From positions 1 through 42,944 of the forward strand of contig DASRPD010000019.1 of NCBI GenBank assembly GCA_035646535.1: DNA of 42,944 nt, read 5' to 3'. This DNA is from DASRPD01 sp035646535 (GTDB taxonomy: Bacteria; Actinomycetota; Acidimicrobiia; IMCC26256; JANYLB01). The translations under genes were made by a program, and so were the position numbers. Of this stretch, positions 32,823 to 39,790 are shown in pieces. A model generated the notes under the pieces. The model made no database searches. It saw only the letters and a program-made list of their open reading frames with translations, and was not told the DNA's origin. Positions within the stretch are counted from its first letter, which is position 1. Each line of letters begins with the position of its first letter.

Positions 32823-33932
32823 TCAGGTCGCAGCGGCCGCCCGACCCAGCGCTCCGTCCCGCGTGGGGTCAGGGAACGTCAGCACCTCGCCGGCGACCGC
32901 GACGGAGACTCGGTCGCCGGCTACCAGCACACGGCCGGGCCCGAGGCGTGCCCGCACGACAAGCGCGTCCGGTAGATCGACGGTGACGAGCTGGTCGTGG
33001 CCGAAGTACTCGATCCGACCGACGGTTCCGAGTCCCTGGCCATCCAGCCAGACGCGCGTCTGCTCCGGGCGCAAGACGGCGGATACCCGTCCGGGCGACG
33101 CGCCCGGCGCGGCGATGAGGTCGCCGATCGGGGAGTCGACGACGGCGCCATCGAACCTGGCGGGGAGGAGATCGGCGTCGCCGACGAAGCTCGCGACAAA
33201 GGGATCGACCGGGTGGGCGTAGAGCTCGCCCGGCGTGTCGACCTGCAGCACCACCCCGGCGCGCATGACCGCGATTCGGTCCGCGAGGCTCAGCGCCTCT
33301 TCCTGGTCGTGGGTCACGAAGACCGCCGTGGCCCCGGCACCATCGAGGATCGCCTTCACCTCACTGCGCATGCGAACCCGCAGCGCCGCGTCGAGGTTCG
33401 AGAACGGTTCGTCGAGCAGGACGATGGCCGGCTCCGGGGCGAGCGCCCGGCCCAGCGCGACCCGCTGTTGCTGTCCCCCGGACAGTTCGTGCGGATGCCG
33501 GTCGGCCTGGTCGACCAAGCCGATCAGCTCGAGCATCTCGGCGACGCGTCGGCGACGGCGCGACCGATCGCGGGGAATGCCGTAGCCCAGGTTTCCCGCC
33601 ACGGTGAGGTGAGGAAACAGGGCGAAATCCTGGAAGACGACACCGACACGGCGGCGCTCGGGCGGTACGAACCGGCGCTCACCGGCCACCGTCGCACCGT
33701 CGAGCACCACCGTGCCGCGATCGGGGCGCTCGAAGCCGGCCAGGAGACGCAGCGCCGTCGTCTTGCCGCAGCCGCTCGGCCCCAACAGGGCGAGGAGCTC
33801 TCCGGCGTGGACCTCCAGATCGACGGCATCGAGCGCGAGGACCGGTCCAAAGCGCTTGGTCAGATCTCGTGCGGAGACGACGGGCGCATGCCCATCGGTC
33901 GCGTCGCACCGATCGTCGGTGTCCTTCCCCAC
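32823..33932 (-). CDS. Ferric-iron-type ABC transporter ATP-binding protein
   Basis: A 369-residue importer ATPase. Walker A is GPSGCGKTT (51-59), the Q-loop Gln is at 101, the signature LSGGQ is at 150-154, Walker B is VLLDEP (171-176) and the switch His is at 208, so it should be active. The C-terminal 130 residues form a regulatory TOBE-like domain, as in FbpC and MalK. It is the obvious partner of the fused permease and binding protein further along the strand. GTG 33932 was chosen because TAGCCT lies exactly 7 bases upstream and the frame beyond runs into the divergent regulator gene. A metal box covers this promoter. Confidence 0.92.
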   Translation of the reverse strand: MGKDTDDRCDATDGHAPVVSARDLTKRFGPVLALDAVDLEVHAGELLALLGPSGCGKTTALRLLAGFERPDRGTVVLDGATVAGERRFVPPERRRVGVVFQDFALFPHLTVAGNLGYGIPRDRSRRRRRVAEMLELIGLVDQADRHPHELSGGQQQRVALGRALAPEPAIVLLDEPFSNLDAALRVRMRSEVKAILDGAGATAVFVTHDQEEALSLADRIAVMRAGVVLQVDTPGELYAHPVDPFVASFVGDADLLPARFDGAVVDSPIGDLIAAPGASPGRVSAVLRPEQTRVWLDGQGLGTVGRIEYFGHDQLVTVDLPDALVVRARLGPGRVLVAGDRVSVAVAGEVLTFPDPTRDGALGRAAAAT

Positions 33933-33939
33933 AAAGGTC

Positions 33940-33945
33940 AGGCTA
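33940..33945 (-). promoter_or_regulatory. -10 box of the ATPase leaderless promoter
   Basis: Minus strand TAGCCT, 7 bases, GTG 33932. It overlaps the opposing -10 by two bases (33944-33945) and lies within the metal box. Confidence 0.6.
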
Positions 33946-33949
33946 TCCT
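33944..33949 (+). promoter_or_regulatory. -10 box of the regulator's leaderless promoter
   Basis: Plus strand TATCCT, 7 bases, GTG 33957. It is inside the metal box, predicting autoregulation. Confidence 0.6.
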
Positions 33950-33956
33950 CACCTCC

Positions 33957-34622
33957 GTGGCCGAGATGCACGACACGACCGAGGAATACCTCGAGACGAT
34001 CCTCGAGATCGAAGAGGAAGGCATACAGCCGCTGCGGGCAAGGCTGGTGGAGCGGCTGGGGATCTCCGCGCCCGCGGTCTCCGAGACCGTCGCTCGGCTC
34101 TCGGCCGCGGGCTACACCGAGCTCCTCGAGGATCGCAGCATCCGCTTGACCCCGAAGGGTCGCAAGCTCGCGACCACGATCGTTCGGCGTCACCGCCTCG
34201 CCGAACGACTGCTTGCGGATGTCATCGGGCTCGAGTGGGAGAAGATCCACCGGGAGGCTGATCGGTGGGAGCACGCCATCTCGGCCGACGTCGAGGAGAA
34301 GCTGGTCGAGCTGCTGGGCGATCCGATGACCTGCCCGCACGGGAACCCGATCCCGGGTACGAAGCGCACCGCGACCACGGTGCCCACCGTGCGCCTCGTG
34401 GATGCCGATCCGGGTCAGGTCACCGTGACCCGCATCAGCGAGAAGCTCGAGCTCGACGACTCGGGACTCGAGCTGGTGGCTCGGGCCCGCCTGATCCCGG
34501 GTGCGACGGCCACCATCGTCGAGCATGACGCCGCGGGCGTGCTCGTCCGCACGCCCGCGGGCGAGCACACGGTTCCCGCGGTCGTGGCGGAGCAGATGTT
34601 CGTCGCGACCGGCACTCGCTGA
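33957..34622 (+). CDS. DtxR/IdeR-family metal-dependent transcriptional regulator
   Basis: A 221-residue regulator aligning without gaps to the first 110 residues of mycobacterial IdeR (DTTEEYLETI, EEEGIQPLRARLVERL, RRHRLAERLL, DRWEHAIS). The winged helix covers 1-73 and the dimer domain 74-140; an SH3-like third domain follows. Ancillary-site ligands H79, E83 and H98 are conserved. In the primary site E105 and H106 are kept but M10 is Glu and C102 is Asp. It may therefore prefer manganese or bind iron with harder ligands; which is undecided. GTG 33957 gives the same distance to DTTE as in IdeR and has TATCCT 7 bases upstream; ATG 33966 is an alternative. It probably represses itself and the divergent ATPase. 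Confidence 0.93.
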   Translation: MAEMHDTTEEYLETILEIEEEGIQPLRARLVERLGISAPAVSETVARLSAAGYTELLEDRSIRLTPKGRKLATTIVRRHRLAERLLADVIGLEWEKIHREADRWEHAISADVEEKLVELLGDPMTCPHGNPIPGTKRTATTVPTVRLVDADPGQVTVTRISEKLELDDSGLELVARARLIPGATATIVEHDAAGVLVRTPAGEHTVPAVVAEQMFVATGTR

Positions 34623-34631
34623 GCGCGCCCA

Positions 34632-34660
34632 CCAGCTCGATCCGCGCCGGGGCGAGCTGG
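34632..34660. terminator. Bidirectional terminator candidate
   Basis: CCAGCTCG (34632-34639) pairs with CGAGCTGG (34653-34660) around a 13-base loop. It exactly fills the gap between the convergent stops of the DtxR gene (34622) and the MoaD-like gene (34662). No T-run follows. Confidence 0.45.
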
Positions 34661-34661
34661 G

Positions 34662-34937
34662 TCAGCCGCCAGCCACCGCGGGGACGATGCTGATGGTCTG
34701 ACCGTCGGTCAGGGCGGTCCCGAGACCATCGAGGAAGCGGATGTCCTCGTCCGCGACGAAGACGTTGACGAACCGACGCAGCTCCCCCGAGCCGTCGAAC
34801 AGCCGCTCGGTGAAGCCGGGATGCTTGCCCTCCAACGCCTCGAGCACCTCGGCCACGGTCGCGCCGTCGAGCGAGACCTCGGCGGCACCCGCGGAGAGCT
34901 CTCGGAGCTGGGTCGGGATACGTACGGTGGCGGTCAC
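34662..34937 (-). CDS. MoaD/ThiS-family ubiquitin-like sulfur-carrier protein
   Basis: A 91-residue beta-grasp protein ending in VPAVAGG. The C-terminal Gly-Gly is the site that MoeB/ThiF-type enzymes activate and convert to a thiocarboxylate. TVRIPTQLRELSAGAAEVSL, FVNVFVADEDIRFLDGLGT and DGQTISIVPAV match the MoaD/CysO pattern. GTG 34937 overlaps the stop of the PLP-enzyme gene (GTGA), so the two proteins are made together. No molybdopterin or thiamine gene is near. In Mycobacterium the related CysO donates sulfur to the PLP enzyme CysM; a parallel here is inference. No activating enzyme or JAMM protease is in the window. Confidence 0.88.
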   Translation of the reverse strand: MTATVRIPTQLRELSAGAAEVSLDGATVAEVLEALEGKHPGFTERLFDGSGELRRFVNVFVADEDIRFLDGLGTALTDGQTISIVPAVAGG

Positions 34938-36178
34938 GACGAGGACTCCTCGATGGACGGGAACGCGGCGTGGAACGCGTCGAGGTTCGGCGCGATGACC
35001 GCGGTCGGGGACACGTGGGGCGATACGGCCTCCAGGGTCTTGAGCCCGTGGCCGGTGACGTAGACGACAACTCGTTCATCGGGCCGGACGACACCGGACT
35101 CGGCGAGGCGCTTGAGGCCGGCGATCGTCACCCCTCCCGCAGTCTCGGCAAAGATTCCCTCGGTGCGGGCGAGGAGCTGCATACCCTCCACGATCTCTTC
35201 GTCGGTCACTGCCGCGAGCGCGCCGCCCGTGCTGCGTACTGCGTCGAGCGCGAAGTAGCCGTCGGCGGGATTGCCGATCGCGAGTGACTTGGCGATCGTG
35301 GACGGCTTGACCGGTTTGATCGTGTCGGTACCTTCGTTCCACGCTGTCGCCACCGGCGAGCACCCGGTCGCCTGCGCGCCTGACACGCGCACCTCGGCGG
35401 GCGCGTCGAGCAGTCCGACGGTGTGCAACTCGTCGAAACCCTTGCGAATCTTGGTCAGCAGCGATCCACTCGCCACCGGCACCACGACGTGGTCGGGTGT
35501 CGTCCAATCGAGCTGCTCGGCCGTCTCGTAGGCCAGCGTCTTCGAACCCTCGGCGTAGAACGGCCGAACGTTCACGTTGACGAACGCCCACGGGTACGTA
35601 CCGGCGAGCTCGGCACAGAGTCGGTTGACATCGTCGTAGTTTCCGTTGATGGCGACGAGGTTCCCGCCGTACACCGCGGTCGTGATGATCTTTCCCTGCT
35701 CGAGATCAGCGGGCACGAAGACAAAGCTCCGCAGGCCCGCGCGCGCCGCGTGGGCCGCGACCGAGTTGGCGAGGTTGCCGGTCGACGCGCACGCGACCGT
35801 CTTGAACCCGAAGTCCAGAGCCTTCGAGAGAGCCACGGTGACGACACGGTCCTTGAACGAGTTCGTCGGGTTCACCGTGTCGTCTTTGACCCAGACCTCA
35901 CCGAGACCCAGCGCGGCAGCGAGACGATCGGCCCGGACGAGCGGCGTGAAGCCGGCCCCGAGGTCGACGGCATCGCCACGCTCGACGGGGAGGAGGTCCT
36001 CGTAGCGCCAGATGCTCGGCGGTCCCGCGGCGATCCGGTCACGGCTGACAACCGCAGCGATGGCCTCGTAGTCGTAGGTGACCTCGAGCGGTCCGAAACA
36101 CCACTCGCAGGTGAAGATGGGTGCGACCTCGTATTCGCGACCGCATTCGCGACACCGAAGCCCTTGGACGTAGGCCAT
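34934..36178 (-). CDS. thrC: Threonine-synthase-like PLP enzyme with an N-terminal zinc ribbon
   Basis: A 414-residue fold-type II PLP enzyme. The PLP Lys is K109 in NPTNSFKDR, the threonine-synthase signature. An N-terminal zinc ribbon (C9, C12, C24, C27) precedes the catalytic core, as in a subgroup of actinobacterial and archaeal threonine synthases. The canonical reaction converts O-phosphohomoserine to threonine. Translational coupling to a MoaD/ThiS-like sulfur carrier is not needed for that, so another beta- or gamma-replacement with sulfur is possible (see findings). ATG 36178 is preceded by AGGAG at 7-base spacing; a longer open frame to 36265 lacks such a site. A 10-bp palindrome lies in the leader. 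Confidence 0.85.
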   Translation of the reverse strand: MAYVQGLRCRECGREYEVAPIFTCEWCFGPLEVTYDYEAIAAVVSRDRIAAGPPSIWRYEDLLPVERGDAVDLGAGFTPLVRADRLAAALGLGEVWVKDDTVNPTNSFKDRVVTVALSKALDFGFKTVACASTGNLANSVAAHAARAGLRSFVFVPADLEQGKIITTAVYGGNLVAINGNYDDVNRLCAELAGTYPWAFVNVNVRPFYAEGSKTLAYETAEQLDWTTPDHVVVPVASGSLLTKIRKGFDELHTVGLLDAPAEVRVSGAQATGCSPVATAWNEGTDTIKPVKPSTIAKSLAIGNPADGYFALDAVRSTGGALAAVTDEEIVEGMQLLARTEGIFAETAGGVTIAGLKRLAESGVVRPDERVVVYVTGHGLKTLEAVSPHVSPTAVIAPNLDAFHAAFPSIEESSS

Positions 36179-36198
36179 GACTGTTCTCCTGTCTCCTC

Positions 36199-36222
36199 TG
36201 AACGGATCCGGAGATCCGTTCA
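36199..36222. promoter_or_regulatory. Perfect 10-bp-arm palindrome upstream of the threonine-synthase-like gene
   Basis: TGAACGGATC, CGGA, GATCCGTTCA starts 21 bases upstream of ATG 36178. The TGAACG/CGTTCA ends resemble TetR-type operators, but it could also act as an RNA hairpin ahead of the ribosome binding site. Confidence 0.5.
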
Positions 36223-36455
36223 TTCTCGACGCGCTCTCGAGCGCCTCGAGCGGAGACCGGTGCACGGTCCGCTCTCGGGCTACTCATCGTACGGGCATTG
36301 GCACCTGGTACCGGTCCGCATCTTCCGATGCAAGATCGGTGCTGGTTGCCGCGGCGTCTTCGGGCCACGTCCCTCGGCCGCTCTCGATGAGCGCGTATTT
36401 CGGAACCCATTCTGCCACGCCGCCGAAGCCGCAACCAGCCACATTTCTCACGACC

Positions 36456-36461
36456 TACCCT
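36456..36461 (+). promoter_or_regulatory. -10 box of the gpgS leaderless promoter
   Basis: TACCCT, 6 bases, GTG 36468, with no Shine-Dalgarno sequence. Confidence 0.55.
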
Positions 36462-36467
36462 CGCGGC

Positions 36468-37391
36468 GTGCTCCCCCCGTTCCGCGCCGGCGAGTTCGAT
36501 CCCCTCGACCTGGCCGACCGCAAGGCCGCGCAAGGTCTCTCGCTGTCCGTGTGCCTGCCTGCCCGCAACGAAGAGGCCACCATCGGTCACATCGTCGGTA
36601 CCGTGCGCCGAGACCTCATGGCCCGGATCGGACTGGTCGACGAGATCGTCGTCCTCGATGACGGGTCGACCGACGCGACCGCAGCCGCAGCGCGAGAGGC
36701 CGGAGCGCGGGTGGTGACCGAGTGCTCAGTCCTGGCCGGATCGGAACCGGGATCAGGCAAGGGCAACGCGCTCTGGAAGTCGCTCTACGCGTGCGAAGGC
36801 GATCTCGTGTGCTGGGTCGACGCCGACATCCGCAACTTCGGCTCGCACTTCGTGACCGGCCTCGTCGGTCCGCTGATCGACCACGGCGACATCGGGTTCG
36901 TGAAGGGCTTCTACGATCGGCCGCTCCACGGCGAACCGGGTGGAGGGCGCGTCACCGAGCTCGTGGCCCGGCCGTTGCTGTCGCAGCTCTTCCCGGCTCT
37001 GACCGCGATCGTGCAGCCGCTCGCGGGCGAATACGCCGGGCGCCGGGAGGTGCTCGACGCCGTACCGTTCGTCGAGGGTTGGGGCGTCGAGATCGGCCTG
37101 TTGGTCGACATCTCCGAACGCTTCGGGATCGACACGATCGCACAGGTGGACCTCGGCATCCGTGAACACCGAAACCGCCCGCTCGCCGACCTCGGCCCGC
37201 AGGCGCATGCCATCCTCGTCACCGCGCTCCGGCGGGCCGGACTCGGCCACGGGGGCCGAGGCACAGAACAGCTCGTCCGCTACACCAGTGAACACGAGCT
37301 GGAGGCGATACCCGTCGAGGTCCGGGAGCGACCGGCCATGCGCGGTGTTGCCGCGTACCAGCTCGCGTTCGGGCGTGAGCGATCGGCCTGA
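36468..37391 (+). CDS. gpgS: Glucosyl-3-phosphoglycerate synthase
   Basis: A 307-residue GT-A enzyme of family GT81. PARNEEATIG (31-40), DDGSTDA (64-70), GSGKGNALWKS (95-105) and the metal-binding WVDADI (116-121) are present, followed by GGGRVTELVARPLLSQLFP (158-176) and the PLAGEYAGRREVL block, both hallmarks of GpgS. It transfers glucose from a nucleotide sugar to 3-phosphoglycerate, the first step towards glucosylglycerate and, in mycobacteria, methylglucose lipopolysaccharide. The phosphatase of the second step (GpgP) is not obvious nearby. GTG 36468 was chosen over longer open frame because TACCCT lies six bases upstream and the alignment starts there. It converges on the glycerate kinase gene. 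Confidence 0.95.
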   Translation: MLPPFRAGEFDPLDLADRKAAQGLSLSVCLPARNEEATIGHIVGTVRRDLMARIGLVDEIVVLDDGSTDATAAAAREAGARVVTECSVLAGSEPGSGKGNALWKSLYACEGDLVCWVDADIRNFGSHFVTGLVGPLIDHGDIGFVKGFYDRPLHGEPGGGRVTELVARPLLSQLFPALTAIVQPLAGEYAGRREVLDAVPFVEGWGVEIGLLVDISERFGIDTIAQVDLGIREHRNRPLADLGPQAHAILVTALRRAGLGHGGRGTEQLVRYTSEHELEAIPVEVRERPAMRGVAAYQLAFGRERSA

Positions 37392-37399
37392 ACACGCAA

Positions 37400-37441
37400 C
37401 GCCGTTCGCCACGGAGGCTGGTCGCCGTTCGCCACGGAGGC
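37400..37441. repeat. 19-bp direct repeat between convergent genes
   Basis: CGCCGTTCGCCACGGAGGC occurs at 37400-37418 and 37423-37441, identical, four bases apart, in the 57-base gap between the gpgS and glycerate kinase stops. It has no inverted symmetry. Confidence 0.75.
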
Positions 37442-37448
37442 GCGTGCT

Positions 37449-38495
37449 TCACACGATGCCGAGGGCGAGGTGCCCGGCCTCGACCGCGGCTTCCTCGACG
37501 AGCAGGGCCGCCCGGACGAACGCCTCACCTGCGCTCCAGACACGGTCGGTGAGGGCGAGCACCTGAACGTTGGCTCGCACGCTGAGCTCCTCCCGAGCAT
37601 CGTCGGTGACCTGACCCGCGATGACCGCGAGGTGACCAACGCCCTGGTCGCCGGCCCAGTCGAGGACACCGCCGACGACCTTGCCGTCGAAGCTCGTCGC
37701 GTCGAGCTTGCCCTCACCGGTGACCACGAGCTGGGCGTCGTCGAGCTCGAGCTCCAATCCGGCGGCGCGTGCCACGACATCGAAGCCCGGCTCCAACGTG
37801 GCTCCGATGGCCGCGAGCCCGCCGGCGAGGCCTCCCGCGGCACCGGCGCCCTCGAGCGCGGTGACGTTCACCCCTGTACGCGCTTCGTACATTCCCGCGA
37901 GCCGTTGGAGGCGGCGCTCGAGCAGTGCGACCTGTGCGGGAGTCGCGCCCTTCTGCGGCGCGAACACCCGGGCTGCATCCACGAACGGCGTCGACACGTC
38001 ACACGCGACGGTCACTTCCAATCCCGCGAGCGACCATCCCAACGCCTCGACTGCGGCCAAGCCGCCGTCGGTCGTGGCGCTGCCACCGACGCCGACGACG
38101 ATACGTCGAGCACCGGAGCGCGCCGCCGCGGCGATGAGCTGGCCCGTACCTCGGGTGGACGCTCGAAGTGGGTCGAAGTCGCCCTCGACCAGCGCGAGGC
38201 CGCTCGCCGCCGCCATCTCGACCACCGCCGTCCCGTCGGACAGCAATGCCCACTCGGCGTCGAGCGGCGCGCCCAACGGACCGGTGACCGACTCGACTCG
38301 GCGTGACCCACCGCGGGCCGCGACGAGGGCGTCCAGGGTGCCCTCGCCGCCGTCGGCCAGGGGCACCGTCCGCACCACGTCGAAGCCGGCGGTTCGCAGA
38401 CCTCTGGCCATGGCGTCAGCCGCCGCGGCCGCACTCAAGGTGCCCCGGAACTTGTCCGGGCAGGCAACCGCTCGCTTCACCTCAGGCTGGTCCAC
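37449..38495 (-). CDS. Glycerate kinase (GlxK/GarK family)
   Basis: A 348-residue type-I glycerate kinase (PF02595). PDKFRGTLSAAAAADAMARG (14-33), DGGEGTLDAL, GSATTDGGLAAVEALG, VFAPQKGA and VTGEGKLDATSFDGKVVGGV are the family's conserved blocks in order. Family members phosphorylate D-glycerate with ATP, mostly at the 2-hydroxyl. Next to GpgS this could recycle the glycerate released when glucosylglycerate is hydrolysed (inference). GTG 38495 is preceded, 7 bases away, by CAATCT, a weaker version of the leaderless -10, and lies only 44 bases from the divergent TreT-like gene. Confidence 0.92.
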   Translation of the reverse strand: MDQPEVKRAVACPDKFRGTLSAAAAADAMARGLRTAGFDVVRTVPLADGGEGTLDALVAARGGSRRVESVTGPLGAPLDAEWALLSDGTAVVEMAAASGLALVEGDFDPLRASTRGTGQLIAAAARSGARRIVVGVGGSATTDGGLAAVEALGWSLAGLEVTVACDVSTPFVDAARVFAPQKGATPAQVALLERRLQRLAGMYEARTGVNVTALEGAGAAGGLAGGLAAIGATLEPGFDVVARAAGLELELDDAQLVVTGEGKLDATSFDGKVVGGVLDWAGDQGVGHLAVIAGQVTDDAREELSVRANVQVLALTDRVWSAGEAFVRAALLVEEAAVEAGHLALGIV

Positions 38496-38539
38496 GGTCG
38501 ATAGATTGCACCGGACCCACCCGCCGTGCTGGAGACGAC

Positions 38540-39790
38540 GTGCTCGAACGCGTTCCGCTGCTCGAAAAGGACCTCGACCTCTACACCGACATCGTCGGCG
38601 CTGAGGCGATCGAACGTATCCGGGCGCGGGCCGAGCCGCTCCAGGGGGCTCGGGTACTGCACATCAGCGCCACCGCGTACGGCGGTGGGGTCGCGGAGCT
38701 GCTGGCGACCCACGTGCCCTTGCTGCGGGCGATCGGCCTCGAGGCCGAGTGGCAGGTACTCCACGGCAGCGACGAGTTCTTCGCCGTCACCAAGGCGGTC
38801 CACAACGCGCTGCAGGGCGGCGAGGTCGCCTGGACCCCGGAGATGCAGCGGACCTACCTCGAGAAGGTCCTCGACAACGCCCTCCTCGTCGAAGGTGAGT
38901 GGGACTTCGTCGTGGTCCACGACCCGCAGCCGGCGGCTCTGCTGAGCTTCCTCGAGGACTCGCCGGTCCGCGGACCCGACACCCGTTGGATCTGGCGATG
39001 CCACATCGACTTGACCGCCGCTCGATCCGACGTGTGGGAGTTCTTCCGGCCCTACGTCGAGCACCACGACGCGTCGGTGTGGACCATGGACGAGTTCGTC
39101 CCCGATTCGCTGACGATGGATCACGTCGTGCAGGCCCCGCCGTGCATCGATCCCCTCTCGGTCAAGAACTTGGATCTCCCCGCTCCGTTCATGAAGGAGA
39201 TCTGCCACCAGTACGGCGTCGACACCAGCCGGCCGCTGGTCTGTCAGGTCAGCCGGTATGACCCCTGGAAGGATCCGGTCGGCGTGATCGATGCGTTCCG
39301 GATCGCACGCGAAGACGTGCCGGACGCGCAGCTGCTCCTCGCCGGGTCGATGGCGACCGACGATCCCGAGGGATTCCAGGTCTGGGAAGAGGTCGAAGCG
39401 GCGCGCGACGGCGATCGTGACATCCACCTCCTCTCGAACATCCAGCAGATCGGCAACGTACAGATCAATGCCTTCCAGCGTGCGGCTGACGTGATCGTGC
39501 AGAAGTCGCTGCGCGAGGGCTTCGGTCTCACCGTGAGCGAAGGTCTCTGGAAGGGTCGACCGGTCATCGGGGGCCGGGCCGGAGGCATCGTCCTGCAGAT
39601 CCGAGACGGCGAGAACGGGTTCCTCGTCGATTCCGTCGATGAATGCGCCCGCCGCATGGTCGAGCTGCTGGGCGACCCGGTGCGGGCCACTGAGATGGGT
39701 GAGAGGGGCAAGGAGCACGTGCGGGCCAACTACCTCTCCACCCGCGAGCTCGCGGACTACCTCGGGCTGTTCGGGGAGCTGGCCGGTTGA
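38540..39790 (+). CDS. treT: TreT-like trehalose glycosyltransferring synthase
   Basis: A 416-residue GT-B enzyme of family GT4. The N-terminus (LLEKDLDLYTDIVGAEAIER, then GARVLHISATAYGGGVAELL and EFFAVTKAVHNALQGG) is the characteristic TreT start and distinguishes it from general GT4 enzymes. The C-terminal half has CQVSRYDPWKDPVG, QKSLREGFGLTVSEGLWKGR and GGRAGGIVLQI, containing the EGFGLTxxE nucleotide-sugar motif. TreT makes trehalose in one step from NDP-glucose and glucose, and the reaction is reversible. GTG 38540 has GGAG five bases upstream. It is translationally coupled to otsA (TTGA overlap), so two different trehalose routes are on one message. Confidence 0.9.
   Translation: MLERVPLLEKDLDLYTDIVGAEAIERIRARAEPLQGARVLHISATAYGGGVAELLATHVPLLRAIGLEAEWQVLHGSDEFFAVTKAVHNALQGGEVAWTPEMQRTYLEKVLDNALLVEGEWDFVVVHDPQPAALLSFLEDSPVRGPDTRWIWRCHIDLTAARSDVWEFFRPYVEHHDASVWTMDEFVPDSLTMDHVVQAPPCIDPLSVKNLDLPAPFMKEICHQYGVDTSRPLVCQVSRYDPWKDPVGVIDAFRIAREDVPDAQLLLAGSMATDDPEGFQVWEEVEAARDGDRDIHLLSNIQQIGNVQINAFQRAADVIVQKSLREGFGLTVSEGLWKGRPVIGGRAGGIVLQIRDGENGFLVDSVDECARRMVELLGDPVRATEMGERGKEHVRANYLSTRELADYLGLFGELAG

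Larger units (their letters stand above)
33933..33951. promoter_or_regulatory. DtxR/IdeR-type metal box shared by divergent leaderless promoters
   Basis: AAAGGTCAGGCTATCCTCA matches TTAGGTTAGGCTAACCTAA at 14 of 19 positions, including the whole GGCTA centre. It fills almost all of the 24 bases between the divergent start codons at 33932 and 33957, so a bound regulator would block both promoters. Confidence 0.75.

Noticed and set aside
36223..36330. A T-box or other amino-acid riboswitch in the threonine-synthase-like leader
   Set aside because: A GATGAGTAG-like string on the minus strand first suggested T-box stem I, but no T-box bulge (TGGnACC), specifier loop or terminator/antiterminator pair could be found.
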